This document shows positions 51,694-61,928 of a DNA stretch of 64,000 nucleotides, piece after piece. Under the pieces are notes generated by a model. It was given only the letters and a program-made list of their open reading frames with translations. It was not told where the DNA came from and did no database searches. The position numbers and the translations under genes were made by a program. How positions within the stretch are numbered: the stretch's first letter is position 1; each line of letters starts with the position of its first letter. The stretch covers positions 3,038,001 through 3,102,000 of the forward strand of contig NZ_CP025086.1 of NCBI RefSeq assembly GCF_004135935.1. The letters are read 5' to 3'. Source of the stretch: Methylovirgula ligni. Lineage in GTDB: Bacteria; Pseudomonadota; Alphaproteobacteria; Rhizobiales; Beijerinckiaceae.

Positions 51694-53649
51694 TTACCCT
51701 AGAGCAACGTCGGCGTCATCTTCGTCGTAAGAGCGCGGCTCAAGCTCGACCTCATCGGCCTGCGCCGCGTGCGGCGCAACCGTTTCTTCTTGCGCAGCGC
51801 GGCGCAAGACCTCCTCGGCCCGGCGCACCTCATTCTGCCGGTTCCACATCGCGGCATAGACGCCGTTGTGGATCAGCAGCGCGGCATGGGATCCGCGCTC
51901 GACGATCCGTCCGTGGTCGAGCACGAGGATTTCGTCGGCGTTGACGACGGTCGAAAGCCGATGGGCAATGACGAGCGTCGTGCGGCCCTTCGAGACGCGA
52001 TCGAGCGCATCCTGGATTTCGCCCTCGGTAAAGCTGTCGAGCGCCGAGGTGGCTTCGTCGAGGACGAGGATCGGCGGTGCCTTGAGGATGGTGCGGGCGA
52101 TGGCGACGCGCTGCTTCTCGCCACCCGAAAGTTTCAGCCCGCGCTCGCCGACCTGCGCGCCGTAACCGCCGGGCACGCTCTCGATGAAGTGGTCTATCTG
52201 CGCCAGCCGCGCCGCCTCGTGCACTTCGGCGTCCGTCGCATCGGCGCGGCCGTAGCGAATGTTGTAGCCGATCGTGTCGTTGAACAGCACCGTGTCCTGC
52301 GGGACCATGCCGATCGCCGCACGCAGGGATTGCTGCGTCACCGCGTCGATGTTCTGGCCATCGATGGTGATCGCGCCGGAGGCCGGCTCGTAGAAGCGGA
52401 AGATGAGCCGCGAGATGGTCGATTTGCCGGCGCCGGAGGGACCGACAATGGCGAGCGTCTTGCCCGGCGGCACGTCGAAGCTGATGCCCTTCAAAATCTC
52501 GCGCTCTGGATCATAGGAGAAATGGACGTTGTCGAAGCGCAGATGGCCGCCATCGACGGCGAGCGGCCTGGCGCCTGGCCGGTCGGCGATCTCAGGGTCC
52601 TTGCCGAGAATATCGAACATCATTTCGAGATCGATCGTTGCCTGGCGGATGTCGCGATAGATCGAGCCGAGGAAGTTGAGCGGCTGATAGAGCTGAATCA
52701 TCATCGCGTTGATGAGGACGAAATCGCCGACGCTGTTGCGCCCGGCGCGTATGCCGGCGATGCTCAGCGCCATGACCGCCGTAAGCCCCAGCGAAAAAAT
52801 CACCGCCTGGCCGAAATTCAGAAAGGTCAGCGACGTATAGGATTTCGTGCTGGTTACTTCATAGCGCGCCATGGACTTGTCATAGCGCGCGGCCTCGCGT
52901 GCCTCGGCGCCGAAATATTTCACCGTCTCGTAATTCAGGAGAGAGTCGAGCGCTTTGGTGTTGGCATCGACATCGCTCTCGTTCATCGTCCGGCGGATGT
53001 TGATGCGCCAGTTGGTGGCGGTGAAGGTGAAGGCCATATAGGCCGCGATCATGATCGCGACCGACAGCGTATAGCGCCAGTCGAACTGAAAGAGGAAGAC
53101 AGCGAGGATCAGCAGGAATTCGACCGCCGTGGGTGCGGCGACGAGGACGACCGTCCGCACGATCGTCTCGATCGCGTCGCGCCCACGTTCCAGAATCCGG
53201 GTCAGCCCGCCGATGCGCCGCTCCAGATGAAAGCGCAGCGACAAAAGGTGAAGGTGGACGAAGACATCGTTGGCGAGCCGGCGCACCGCATTCATGGCAA
53301 CGGCGGCGAAGACCGCATCGCGGGCCTGGGTCAGGGCCGCCATCGCGACGCGCAGCAGGCCGTAGAGCAAGGTCAGCGCCAGCGGCCCGGCGACGAAGCC
53401 GAATATATGATGCGCGGCGGAATGGCCGACCAGCCCGTCGGTCGCCCATTTGAACGCATAAGGAACGGCGACGGTGACAAGCTTGCCAATCAGCAGCAGA
53501 GCGAGGGTCGCGAACATCCGCCATAGCAGATCGCGCCGGCCGCTCGGCCAGACATAGGGCCAAAGCTTCGCCCATGTCGCGGTGGCACGCGCCGCAAATG
53601 GCGGCCGCATCTGCGGTTTCGCGAGCGAATCGGGAGTTTTCTGTAGCAT
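51694..53649 (-). CDS. Atm1-type ABC exporter
   Basis: Half-size ABC transporter of 651 residues: cytoplasmic N-terminus, six-helix exporter domain (about 30-330) and a C-terminal ATPase with Walker A GPSGAGKST, signature LSGGEKQRVAIAR and Walker B ILVLDEATSALDS. The N-terminal domain resembles the mitochondrial Atm1/HMT1 branch, whose alphaproteobacterial members export glutathione-linked sulfur or metal species. An acidic tail of about 30 residues (EVELEPRSYDEDDADVA) ends the protein. The ATG at 53649 follows AGAGAG; an ATG at 53703 is less supported. Confidence 0.92.
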   Translation of the reverse strand: MLQKTPDSLAKPQMRPPFAARATATWAKLWPYVWPSGRRDLLWRMFATLALLLIGKLVTVAVPYAFKWATDGLVGHSAAHHIFGFVAGPLALTLLYGLLRVAMAALTQARDAVFAAVAMNAVRRLANDVFVHLHLLSLRFHLERRIGGLTRILERGRDAIETIVRTVVLVAAPTAVEFLLILAVFLFQFDWRYTLSVAIMIAAYMAFTFTATNWRINIRRTMNESDVDANTKALDSLLNYETVKYFGAEAREAARYDKSMARYEVTSTKSYTSLTFLNFGQAVIFSLGLTAVMALSIAGIRAGRNSVGDFVLINAMMIQLYQPLNFLGSIYRDIRQATIDLEMMFDILGKDPEIADRPGARPLAVDGGHLRFDNVHFSYDPEREILKGISFDVPPGKTLAIVGPSGAGKSTISRLIFRFYEPASGAITIDGQNIDAVTQQSLRAAIGMVPQDTVLFNDTIGYNIRYGRADATDAEVHEAARLAQIDHFIESVPGGYGAQVGERGLKLSGGEKQRVAIARTILKAPPILVLDEATSALDSFTEGEIQDALDRVSKGRTTLVIAHRLSTVVNADEILVLDHGRIVERGSHAALLIHNGVYAAMWNRQNEVRRAEEVLRRAAQEETVAPHAAQADEVELEPRSYDEDDADVALG

Positions 53650-53772
53650 GTCTCTCTTTTGACGGATGGCGCGCGCGGCCTGTTTCGAGCCTTTGCTCTC
53701 CATATAGGCAGCCGCGCTCGAAACCCCAGGCAGGTTCGCGAAAGCTCGCGGCCGAGCGCCGCTATCGCCTCT

Positions 53773-54996
53773 CTATTGCGTCTTTGGCATGACGAAGACC
53801 TGGCCCGGATAGATCAGGTCGGGGTCGCGGATTTGCGAGGCATTGGCCTCGTAGATCGAGGTATAGCGCATGCCATGACCCAACAGCTTGCGGCTGATCC
53901 GCCACAGGCTGTCGCCGCGCGCGACCGTGGCCGTATCGACACGCGGCACGATGGCATCATTGACTGAAGCGGCAGCGGGGGGAGTTACGGCGTTGCTGGC
54001 CATTTCCTGAACCGGCGCTTGCTGAACCGGCGCTTGCGCGGCGGCGGGCGCCGCAGCGGCTGCGGACGGCGTGCTTACCGGGGCGAGAACCGGGACATCG
54101 AAGTTGACTTCGGCGCGGGCGATGACTTTTTCGCCGGTATCGAGCGCATCGGCGCGCGCAACATAGCGGCCGGGTGCAAGCCCCTTCTTGACCGTCAGCG
54201 ACCAGTGCCCGTCCTTCGCCGCCGTCACCGCCGTAAGCGGCGCGCCATTGAGGTAGATGCGCACACGTTCGCCCGGGGGTGTCGCCGCGCCCGTCGCATA
54301 AAACCCGTCACGATCCACTTCGGTCGTCTTGAAACTCACCGAAGGCACCGGCGTCACCCCCGTAGCGTTAGCGGGCTTGGCCTCCGGCGGCGCGGCGGTA
54401 TCGGCTAGCACCGCGCTTGGCTTGCCCGGCTCGGCGACGGCAACGACGAGATTCTTTTGCCCCTTGGCCGGCACCGAGACGGTGACAACCTGTCGCGACA
54501 GGCGCAACGGCTCGCCCGGCCGCTGGGCTTCCAGCGTCAGCTCATAATTGCCGGGCGCGAGGGGCGTCGGGACGATGACGAAATTACCGGCACCATCGGC
54601 GTCGATATTGGCGATCGCCTTACCGTTGAGGAGCAAGGCGACCTGATCGTTCGGCTGCCCGTGGCCGGCGACGACGGCATCGCCCGACGGCTCGACCCGA
54701 ACGGTGTCGAATTGCGGCGGTGCCGGCTCCAGGGCGGCTGCGGGCCGCGCCACCGGCCCCTCGGGTGGGATCGCGGCCTCGTCGATCTGTTGCTGTGGCT
54801 TTGCGGGCTCGACCTGCGCCGGCGGCACGGTGAGCGTGGCGGCCTCCGGCGCGTGGCCTGATGGCGGGACTATGCCGGCGATTGGCAGCGGCTGCGACAC
54901 TGGAGTCTGAAGGAGATGCGCGCGCCAAGCCAGGGCCGCGCCGACAGCCACGACGGCGGCGCCCAAGAGAAGAGCCACAAACTGCGAACGCTTCAT
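53773..54996 (-). CDS. Periplasmic LysM-domain protein
   Basis: 407 residues: membrane anchor or signal (about 5-25), Pro/Ala-rich linkers, two repeated Ig-like beta domains (about 90-170, DAVVAGHGQPNDQVALLLNG; and 210-290, YATGAATPPGERVRIYLNG) and a C-terminal LysM domain (VARGDSLWRISRKLLG... YPGQVFVMP). It probably binds peptidoglycan from the inner membrane. The ATG at 54996 follows GGGAGG by nine bases. It is upstream of the ABC exporter gene and divergent from the LOG gene. Confidence 0.9.
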   Translation of the reverse strand: MKRSQFVALLLGAAVVAVGAALAWRAHLLQTPVSQPLPIAGIVPPSGHAPEAATLTVPPAQVEPAKPQQQIDEAAIPPEGPVARPAAALEPAPPQFDTVRVEPSGDAVVAGHGQPNDQVALLLNGKAIANIDADGAGNFVIVPTPLAPGNYELTLEAQRPGEPLRLSRQVVTVSVPAKGQKNLVVAVAEPGKPSAVLADTAAPPEAKPANATGVTPVPSVSFKTTEVDRDGFYATGAATPPGERVRIYLNGAPLTAVTAAKDGHWSLTVKKGLAPGRYVARADALDTGEKVIARAEVNFDVPVLAPVSTPSAAAAAPAAAQAPVQQAPVQEMASNAVTPPAAASVNDAIVPRVDTATVARGDSLWRISRKLLGHGMRYTSIYEANASQIRDPDLIYPGQVFVMPKTQ

Positions 54997-55236
54997 CGGC
55001 AGTGTCCTCCCGACGGATACTTTGTCCGTCCCCCTTTGTTCGCCCATTTAACGCCTTTCTGCGAATAGGGAAGCGAAATCGGAGCTTTAGAACCGAACGT
55101 AAAAACTGTTCAGCAGTTTTTTATCCGCGCCCTGCGCCAACTCTTGCGAAAGGTTCAGGCCGCCCGATTTCCGCGCCAGATTTGTATTTTATGGGAACTC
55201 CTTGACCCATCCCAGCATGAGGACGACAAGCGCGGC

Positions 55237-55884
55237 ATGACCAATATCGACCTGGAAGATTCCTCCCTCATCGCGCCGACCGCGGGCCTCATCCGCAACG
55301 TCTGCGTCTATTGCGGCTCCTCGCAAGGGGCCGAGCCGCTCTATATCGAGGCGGCCGCCCAATTCGGACGTGTTCTTGCTGCAGCGCATATCGGGCTCGT
55401 CTATGGCGGCGGCAATACCGGCCTGATGGGCGCGATCGCCCGCTCCGCCCTCGCCCACGGCGGCTTTGTGACCGGCATCATCCCGCAATTTCTGACTGAC
55501 CGCGAAGTTGCGCTTGAAGAGGCACAGAACCTGATCGTCGTGCCCGACATGCACAAGCGCAAGCAATTGATGTTCGAGAAGGCCGATGCCTTCGTTGCCC
55601 TGCCCGGCGGCGTCGGCACGCTGGAGGAACTCGTCGAACAGCTCACCTGGGTACAGCTCGAACGTCACACGAAGCCGGTGCTCCTCGCCGACATCGGCGG
55701 GTTCTGGCGTCCCCTGCTCGATCTCTTCGCCCATATGCGCGCGCACCGGCTCATCCAGTCGAACTTCGAAGTGCGCTATCTCGTTGCCGAAGCCGTCGAC
55801 GATATTCTGCCGATGCTCGAAGCGGCGGCGGGACGCGCAGCCGTCCTTGGCCGCACCAAGACCTCCATCGATCCGCGGCTGTGA
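55237..55884 (+). CDS. LOG-family phosphoribohydrolase
   Basis: Rossmann-fold hydrolase of the TIGR00730/LOG family, 215 residues, that cleaves the N-glycosidic bond of nucleoside 5'-monophosphates (cytokinin riboside monophosphates in plant and some bacterial enzymes; AMP-like substrates are possible). Features: [48 protein letters not shown] and the active [10 protein letters not shown]. Its stop overlaps the GTG start of trmFO (GTGA). Confidence 0.9.
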   Translation: MTNIDLEDSSLIAPTAGLIRNVCVYCGSSQGAEPLYIEAAAQFGRVLAAAHIGLVYGGGNTGLMGAIARSALAHGGFVTGIIPQFLTDREVALEEAQNLIVVPDMHKRKQLMFEKADAFVALPGGVGTLEELVEQLTWVQLERHTKPVLLADIGGFWRPLLDLFAHMRAHRLIQSNFEVRYLVAEAVDDILPMLEAAAGRAAVLGRTKTSIDPRL

Positions 55885-57296
55885 AACCCGTCCATGTCAT
55901 CGGCGCGGGTCTGGCAGGCTCGGAAGCCGCCTGGCAGATCGCCCGCCTCGGCCTGCCGGTGGTGCTGCACGAAATGCGCCCGGCGCGAACGACGCCCGCG
56001 CACCAGAGCGGCGACTTCGCCGAACTCGTCTGCTCGAATTCCTTCCGCGCCGACGATCCGCAAACGAGCGCCATCGGCATCCTGCATCGCGAGATGCGGC
56101 GGCTCGACTCGCTCATCCTCGCCGCCGCCGATGCGCATAAGGTGCCGGCGGGCGGCGCGCTCGCGGTCGACCGCGAAGGCTTCGCGCAGCATGTGACCCA
56201 GCAGCTTGAGGCCAATCCGCAGGTGAGCATCGTCCGTGACGAGATCGCGGGCCTGCCGCCGGCCAATTGGGATCAGGTGATTATCGCCACCGGCCCGCTC
56301 ACCTCCCCGGCGCTGGCCGAAGCGATCCGCGGCCTGACCGGCGAAGCCGACCTCGCCTTTTTCGACGCGATCGCGCCCATCGTCGAGCGCGAGACGATCG
56401 ACATGACCAAAGCCTGGTTTCAGTCGCGCTACGACCGCGTCGGGCCGGAAGGCGACGGCGCCGACTACATCAATTGTCCGCTCTCGCGCGAACATTATGA
56501 AGCCTTCATCGATGGCCTCATCGCGGGCGAGAAGACCGCTTTCAAGGAATTCGAGGGCACGCCCTATTTCGACGGCTGCCTGCCGATAGAGGTCATGGCC
56601 GAGCGCGGCCGCGAGACCTTGCGGTACGGACCGATGAAGCCCTTCGGCCTCACCAATCCGCATGAGCCCGGCAAAAAGCCCTATGCCGTCGTGCAATTGC
56701 GCCAAGACAACAGGCTCGGCACTTTGTTCAACATGGTCGGCTTCCAGACCAAGCTGAAACATGCCGGGCAAGTGGCGCTCTTCCGCACTATCCCCGGCCT
56801 CGAAAACGCGAATTTCGTGCGGCTCGGCGGGCTGCATCGCAATTCCTTCCTCAATTCGCCGAAAGTGCTCGACGCGCGATTGCGGCTCAAAGCCGAACCG
56901 CGGCTGCGCTTCGCCGGTCAGATCACCGGTTGCGAGGGCTATGTGGAAAGCGCCGCCGTCGGCCTGCTTGCCGGGCGGCTTGCCGCCGCCGAGCGTCTCG
57001 ATCTGCCGCTTGAAGCGCCGCCGCCGACCACTGCGCTTGGCGCGCTCATCAATCACATCACCGGCGGCCACATTGAAGTCATCGATGCGGGCCGCGCCTC
57101 ATTCCAGCCGATGAATGCCAATTTCGGCCTGCTTCCACCGCTGGCCGAAGCGGTCACAGCCGAGAGCGGCAAGCGCCTGCGCGGACCGGAAAAAGCCGCC
57201 GCGAGGAAGCGCGTGCTCAGCGCCCGTGCAGCGGCCGATCTCGAAACCTGGAACGCGGCGTGGCTTAGCAGTAGCGCACATCGCGCGGCGGAATGA
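55881..57296 (+). CDS. trmFO: tRNA uracil-5-methyltransferase TrmFO (folate-dependent)
   Basis: Flavoprotein making m5U54 in tRNA T loops with methylene-THF and FAD, 471 residues. The FAD fold starts [20 protein letters not shown], followed by [20 protein letters not shown], the cysteine motif [13 protein letters not shown] and [13 protein letters not shown]. The usual family length (about 445-475) is kept. The GTG start overlaps the preceding stop (GTGA). It takes the place of the SAM-dependent TrmA in this lineage. Confidence 0.95.
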   Translation: MKPVHVIGAGLAGSEAAWQIARLGLPVVLHEMRPARTTPAHQSGDFAELVCSNSFRADDPQTSAIGILHREMRRLDSLILAAADAHKVPAGGALAVDREGFAQHVTQQLEANPQVSIVRDEIAGLPPANWDQVIIATGPLTSPALAEAIRGLTGEADLAFFDAIAPIVERETIDMTKAWFQSRYDRVGPEGDGADYINCPLSREHYEAFIDGLIAGEKTAFKEFEGTPYFDGCLPIEVMAERGRETLRYGPMKPFGLTNPHEPGKKPYAVVQLRQDNRLGTLFNMVGFQTKLKHAGQVALFRTIPGLENANFVRLGGLHRNSFLNSPKVLDARLRLKAEPRLRFAGQITGCEGYVESAAVGLLAGRLAAAERLDLPLEAPPPTTALGALINHITGGHIEVIDAGRASFQPMNANFGLLPPLAEAVTAESGKRLRGPEKAAARKRVLSARAAADLETWNAAWLSSSAHRAAE

Positions 57297-57400
57297 GGGA
57301 GAGCGCGGGTACGTATAGCAAGAGCGCGCTTGCCTCGACTTTGCCGTGAGTCAGCATTAAACACCCCAGCGCGAACTTGAGCCTTTGGCCAGTATTGGCG

Positions 57401-58534
57401 ATGCCGCAGAGCCCTGATTTTTCCAGCGCACGAATTGACGATGCCCTGCGTTTCAGCTTCGCCGGAAGCTGGACCATCGATGGCGCGCGGGCGCTTCAGG
57501 ACAAAGTCGAAGCCCTCATCACAGAGGCGCGCGGCGCGGCGCAGGCAGTCTTCGATCTCGGCGAGGTCGAACGGCTCGATACGTCCGGCGCCTTTCTCAT
57601 CGACCGGACGCGGCAGGATCTGCGCGACTGGGGCATCGAAACGCGGTTCGAGCGCGTGCGGCCCGAATTTCAAATCCTTTTGTCGGAAGCGCGCTACCGG
57701 ACCTTTCCCGAACTCCCGCAGAAGCGCAAGAACCTCGGCTTCGAGATTGCCGCCGATGTCGGCGAAAGCCTCGTCACGACCGGACGCGACATTTTCAATG
57801 CGACCTCGTTTTTCGGCGAGGTGATCGCCAGTCTCGGCCGCACGCTGCTGACGCCGTCGCGCTTTCGCGGCAACTCGGTCATCTTCCATTTCGAGAATTT
57901 CGCCTTCCGCAGCTTGCCGATCATCGCGCTGATCAATTTCCTCGTCGGCGGCATTGTCGCCCAGCGCGGCATCTATCTGCTGCAACGCTTCGGAGCGCCG
58001 ACTTACGCCATCGATCTCGTCGGCATGTTGACGATGCGCGAGCTAGGCGTGTTGCTGACCTCGATCATGATCGCCGGCCGCTCCGGCTCCGCCATTACGG
58101 CCGAACTCGGCGCGATGAAGATGCGCGAAGAGATCGACGCGCTGCATGTGATGGGTTTGCAGCCGATCGAGGTTCTGGTCGTGCCGCGGCTCATCGCGCT
58201 GATCCTGGCGCTGCCGGCGCTCACCATCGTCGCCAATACGGCCGCGCTCTTCGGCGGTATGCTGGTCGCATGGGGCTATGGCGGCATCACGCCGGAGAAT
58301 TTCCTCACGCATTTGCAGAACGCGGTCGATACGAGCGATTTCTGGGTCGGCATCATCAAGGCGCCTTTCATGGCGCTCGTCATCGGTCTCATCGCTTCGA
58401 CCGAGGGCTTCAATGTCACCGGCTCGGCAGAATCGCTCGGCCGGCAGGTGACGGCCTCGGTAGTCAAATCGATCTTCATGGTCATCGTCGTGGATGGCAT
58501 CTTTTCCATCTTCTTCAGCTCGATCCGGTTCTGA
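57401..58534 (+). CDS. mlaE: MlaE-type ABC permease with N-terminal STAS domain
   Basis: Permease of the Mla phospholipid transport system, 377 residues. The N-terminal 100 residues are a STAS-like domain (ALRFSFAGSWTIDGARAL, VERLDTSGAFLIDRT); then a six-helix MlaE domain with VPRLIALILALPALTIVANT and the coupling region EEIDALHVMGLQPIEVLVVP. In E. coli MlaB carries the STAS domain as a separate protein; here it is fused to the permease, as in many Alphaproteobacteria. The ATG at 57401 (MPQSPD) is chosen; a TTG eight codons upstream is possible. The ATPase gene follows by 2 bp. Confidence 0.92.
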   Translation: MPQSPDFSSARIDDALRFSFAGSWTIDGARALQDKVEALITEARGAAQAVFDLGEVERLDTSGAFLIDRTRQDLRDWGIETRFERVRPEFQILLSEARYRTFPELPQKRKNLGFEIAADVGESLVTTGRDIFNATSFFGEVIASLGRTLLTPSRFRGNSVIFHFENFAFRSLPIIALINFLVGGIVAQRGIYLLQRFGAPTYAIDLVGMLTMRELGVLLTSIMIAGRSGSAITAELGAMKMREEIDALHVMGLQPIEVLVVPRLIALILALPALTIVANTAALFGGMLVAWGYGGITPENFLTHLQNAVDTSDFWVGIIKAPFMALVIGLIASTEGFNVTGSAESLGRQVTASVVKSIFMVIVVDGIFSIFFSSIRF

Positions 58535-58536
58535 GC

Positions 58537-59379
58537 ATGGCCGAGATTGTTCTCCCCGCTCCCCTGCAAACCGAGACCAGCACGCCGCTCGTGATCAAGG
58601 TGCGCGACCTTTCCGTCTCTTTCGGGGACAAGATCATCCTCGACGGTCTCGACCTTGATGTCCGCAAGGGCGAAGTGATGGGTTTTGTCGGCGGCTCCGG
58701 GATGGGCAAATCGGTTTTGACCCGCACCATTCTCGGCCTGACGCCGAAGCAACGCGGCTTGATCGAAGTCTTCGGCGCCGATCTCGACACGCTCGATCTG
58801 GCGACCCGCAAACGGCTTGAGCGGCGTTTCGGCGTCATGTTCCAGATGGGCGCATTGTTCTCCGGTCTCACGGTGAAGCAGAATGTGCAATTGCCACTGC
58901 GCGAGCATTTGCGGCTAACAGGGCGCCTCGCCGACGAACTCGCCATGCTGAAGATCGAGCTTGTCGGTCTGGAACCCGACGCCGCGGACAAATATCCTTC
59001 CGAATTGTCCGGCGGCATGATCAAACGCGCGGCTTTGGCGCGCGCGCTGGCGCTTGACCCGGAACTGGTGTTTCTCGACGAGCCCACCTCCGGCCTCGAC
59101 CCGATCGGCGCCGCCGAATTCGACGAATTGATCGCCACGTTGCAGAAGACCCTCGGCCTCACCGTCTTCATGGTCACGCACGATCTCGACAGCCTTTACG
59201 CGGTCTGCGACCGTGTCGCCGCCCTGGCCGATGGCAAAGTGATCGCGACGGGGCCGATCAGCACCATGCTGGCCTCGGAGCATCCGTGGCTGCGCAATTA
59301 TTTCCACGGCAAGCGTGCCCGGCAGGCGGACGCGGCCTCGCGACCGCAGGTGCGCGCGGCGCCCCTGCCGTTGCGTTGA
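58537..59379 (+). CDS. mlaF: MlaF-type ABC ATPase
   Basis: ATPase of the Mla retrograde lipid transport system, 280 residues. Walker A GGSGMGKSVL, Q-loop FQMGALFSGLTV, signature LSGGMIKRAALARALA and Walker B LVFLDEPTSGLDP, H-loop MVTHDLDSLY. The C-terminal 20 residues are low complexity. The stop of mlaE is 2 bp before the ATG, and the MCE-domain gene starts 14 bp after the stop, so the three genes form an operon. Confidence 0.93.
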   Translation: MAEIVLPAPLQTETSTPLVIKVRDLSVSFGDKIILDGLDLDVRKGEVMGFVGGSGMGKSVLTRTILGLTPKQRGLIEVFGADLDTLDLATRKRLERRFGVMFQMGALFSGLTVKQNVQLPLREHLRLTGRLADELAMLKIELVGLEPDAADKYPSELSGGMIKRAALARALALDPELVFLDEPTSGLDPIGAAEFDELIATLQKTLGLTVFMVTHDLDSLYAVCDRVAALADGKVIATGPISTMLASEHPWLRNYFHGKRARQADAASRPQVRAAPLPLR

Positions 59380-59392
59380 AGAACGAGGATTC

Positions 59393-60439
59393 ATGGAAAC
59401 GCGGGCCCATTACGCTCTGATCGGCGCCTTTACCCTGGCGATCGTCGCGATCGGATTCTTTACCGTCTATTGGCTTTCGGGAACCAGCCAGCCGCAGGGC
59501 ACGCATACCTACAAGGTGATCTTTACCGGCTCGATTGCCGGCCTCGGACGCGGCGGCTTCGTACTCTTCAACGGCGTGCGCGTCGGCGAGGTCACCGAGA
59601 TCAACCTGATGCCGCAAGACCCCGCGCATGTCTACGCATTGATCAACGTCGATGCGCGCGTGCCGGTGCGCGCCGACACCAAGGCGCGCCTCGAATCGAG
59701 TGGTTTCACCGGCGTGCAATCCGTCGCGCTCTCGGGCGGCGACGTCAATGCGCCGTTACTGCCGAAGCCGGCGAACGGGCCGCCGGTCATCATCGCCGAA
59801 CACTCCAACTTTCAGGATTTGATGGAAGCCGCGCGTTCGATCACCGGGCAGGCCTCCGACCTGCTGACCAAGGCGAACAAGCTGCTCGACGACAATTCGG
59901 CGCCGCTCAACGCCTCGATCAAGAATATAGAGAAGTTCTCCGACGCGCTCGCCGCGAATTCGGACGGCGTGAAGCAATTCCTCTCCGCGATGACAGAGGT
60001 CGGCAAGGAAATCGGCCCCCTTTCCGCGAAACTGGCGACGCTCGCGGACGACAGCGACCATGTCGTGAAAGCCATCGACCCCAATCAGGTCAAGTCGATG
60101 ATCAACGACCTGTCCGAGCTTTCCGCGAAGCTCAACAAGGCCGCCGACAAGGTCGACACCGTGCTGACCAGCCTCAACGGCTTCTTCAAGACGACGGATT
60201 CGAAGGGCGCCTTCGAGGAGGTCGCCGAAGCGGCGAAATCGATCCACACGCTGGCGGATAACCTCGATACGCGCACCAAGGAATTGACCGCCAACCTCAA
60301 TCATTTCAGCAGCACCGGCCTGCATCAGTATGAGGGCCTCGCGGTCGATGGCCGCAAGACCCTGCAGGACCTCGACGTGGTCATCAGGTCCATCCAGGAA
60401 AACCCACAGCAATTCATCTTCGGCAAGAAAGCCCATTAG
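59393..60439 (+). CDS. mlaD: MlaD-type MCE-domain substrate-binding protein
   Basis: Inner-membrane-anchored MCE protein of the Mla complex, 348 residues. One N-terminal helix (about 7-29), a single MCE domain (40-115, YKVIFTGSIAGLGRGGFVLF, GVRVGEVTEI, VQSVALSGG) and a long helical C-terminus with heptad-like repeats (140-320), more extended than E. coli MlaD and typical of the Rhizobiales form. GAGG precedes the ATG. No outer-membrane lipoprotein MlaA or periplasmic MlaC is adjacent. Confidence 0.92.
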   Translation: METRAHYALIGAFTLAIVAIGFFTVYWLSGTSQPQGTHTYKVIFTGSIAGLGRGGFVLFNGVRVGEVTEINLMPQDPAHVYALINVDARVPVRADTKARLESSGFTGVQSVALSGGDVNAPLLPKPANGPPVIIAEHSNFQDLMEAARSITGQASDLLTKANKLLDDNSAPLNASIKNIEKFSDALAANSDGVKQFLSAMTEVGKEIGPLSAKLATLADDSDHVVKAIDPNQVKSMINDLSELSAKLNKAADKVDTVLTSLNGFFKTTDSKGAFEEVAEAAKSIHTLADNLDTRTKELTANLNHFSSTGLHQYEGLAVDGRKTLQDLDVVIRSIQENPQQFIFGKKAH

Positions 60440-60620
60440 GGCGACTCGAAATGTACGTAAAATCAATGTCATAAGTTGCCGCTATGGGGCGGCACGCGAT
60501 CGTGTGCATGGTGGAGCCGGCTGCTTCAGGTCACCTCTCGCAAATTCGCAATCAACAACGTAGGATTGCCGCGCGCGACACGGGGGCGGCAAAATTGACC
60601 GGCAGCGAGGAGGTTCATGC

Positions 60621-61370
60621 ATGTTTAACTTGAGTGATATTCTGCAAAGTGCGCAGGGCGGCCAGGCGATCGACAACATTGCTCAGCGCTTCGGCCTTTC
60701 GCCGGAGCAGGCGCAAGCGGCCGTTCAGGCCTTGATCCCCGCCATTTCCGCCGGCCTGACCAAGGCCGCCACCAACCCCAGCACGCTCGGCTCGGTCATC
60801 TCGGCCGCGACCGATAGCGCCCATCAAGCGTCCTTCAACAATACGAGCGCGACACCATCGCCGGACGCGACCCAGAAAAGCAGCGATACGCTGTCGCAAA
60901 TCCTCGGCTCCAATCACATCGTTCAACAAATCGTGGAACGAGCCTCGGCGGCGACCGGCATTCGCCCCGACGTTCTCCTGCAAATCCTGCCGGTTGTGGC
61001 CTCCCTTGCGATCGGCGGCCTGGCAGCCTCGCTCCGCAATCAGGGGCTCAGCGGGGCTTTGGGCCAATTGGCGAGCGCGGCAGAACAGGGCAATCTCGGC
61101 TCGATCCTCGGCGGCGCGACGGGGTCGGCGAGTGGCACGAGCGCCAGCAGCGGCGGCGGCCTTCTCGGCACGCTGACGAACATCCTGAGCAGTTTCCTCG
61201 GAGGCGGCGGAGCTGGTAATGCCCCGGCTGGCGCCGCTCCGGCGAATTCCTCGCTCGGCTCCGCGCTTAGCTCGCTGACGAGTATGTTCCAGACCGGCAA
61301 TCTGCCGGCGAACATCTCGCAATCGGGCTTGCAGGACGAGATCGGCAAGATTCTCAACAGCAACCGCTGA
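60621..61370 (+). CDS. DUF937-domain protein
   Basis: 249 residues, low-complexity Ser/Gly/Ala-rich with short helical segments. DUF937/YidB-like features: MFNLSDILQSAQGGQAIDNI, AQRFGLSPEQAQAAVQALIP near 20-40 and TLGSVISAAT. The middle holds a hydrophobic patch (VVASLAIGGLAASL), and the C-terminus a small conserved helix (LQDEIGKILNS). AGGAGG precedes the ATG by seven bases. Function unknown; family members are often cytoplasmic or surface-associated. Confidence 0.85.
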   Translation: MFNLSDILQSAQGGQAIDNIAQRFGLSPEQAQAAVQALIPAISAGLTKAATNPSTLGSVISAATDSAHQASFNNTSATPSPDATQKSSDTLSQILGSNHIVQQIVERASAATGIRPDVLLQILPVVASLAIGGLAASLRNQGLSGALGQLASAAEQGNLGSILGGATGSASGTSASSGGGLLGTLTNILSSFLGGGGAGNAPAGAAPANSSLGSALSSLTSMFQTGNLPANISQSGLQDEIGKILNSNR

Positions 61371-61419
61371 ACCTGCGGCCGGCGCGCTCTGGAATGCGGA
61401 AGCTGCGGAGCGCGCCGCC

Positions 61420-61584
61420 CTAGGACAAATTCGAGCTGATCGGGCCGTAGAATTTGCTCTGCAGCGCCACGCCAACGGCGCGCACCGCGGCGACGATGAC
61501 GACCGAAATGACGCAGCCGATCAAAGCATATTCGATCGAGGTGGCCGCGCACTCGTCTCGTATAAACCGCCGAATCAAATTCAT
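61420..61584 (-). CDS. flp: Flp/Fap-type type IVb pilin (54 residues)
   Basis: A very short major-pilin gene. The product, read on the minus strand, starts MNLIRRFIRDECAATSIEYA: a basic leader, then the class IVb feature of a glutamate and tyrosine in the hydrophobic helix (SIEYALIGCVISVVIVAAV), ending SKFYGPISSNLS. A GGAGGGAGAG box precedes the ATG. It belongs with the TadE/TadG products at 9.7-12.7 kb but lies about 49 kb away and no other tad gene is adjacent. Confidence 0.85.
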   Translation of the reverse strand: MNLIRRFIRDECAATSIEYALIGCVISVVIVAAVRAVGVALQSKFYGPISSNLS

Positions 61585-61928
61585 AGAGCTCTCCCTCCTC
61601 CACTCTGCCGGGGAGCCATGGAAAAAATATTAAGCGGCCGTTCTCAAACTTATAGGTTCCCGAGATAACTCGCCCATCTTCGCGGCAGCGCCTCTGGCCG
61701 GCTTGGACAAAATGCGGTGACACTCCCATTGCAGGCCGATCCGGCTGCGCTTATTTTGCGATGCGCTGCAGGGGGAGCGGGCGACCCCTCATGGCTGATG
61801 TAGAAACTGAGAGATAATACGCAGAGAGCTGACATATCTACATAATATAAGTCTCGCGACGTCTTCCGGATGCACCTGACCGAGTCCATCCCCTCCCGCG
61901 CAACAGATCAACGAAAGCAAAGCATTTC
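61585..61928. other. Divergent intergenic region flp-gshA
   Basis: 344 bp between the pilin and gshA starts. It is AT-rich near 61830-61860 (ACATAATATAAGTC), which may contain promoter elements for gshA. No operator or RNA was recognised. Confidence 0.5.

Noticed and set aside
51769-53526. 585-codon frame antisense to the ABC exporter
   Set aside because: Composition shadow; no ribosome-binding site or family feature.
55776-57071. 431-codon frame antisense to trmFO
   Set aside because: Composition shadow of TrmFO.
61650-61889. 79-codon frame upstream of gshA
   Set aside because: No start signal or family resemblance; lies in the AT-rich promoter region.
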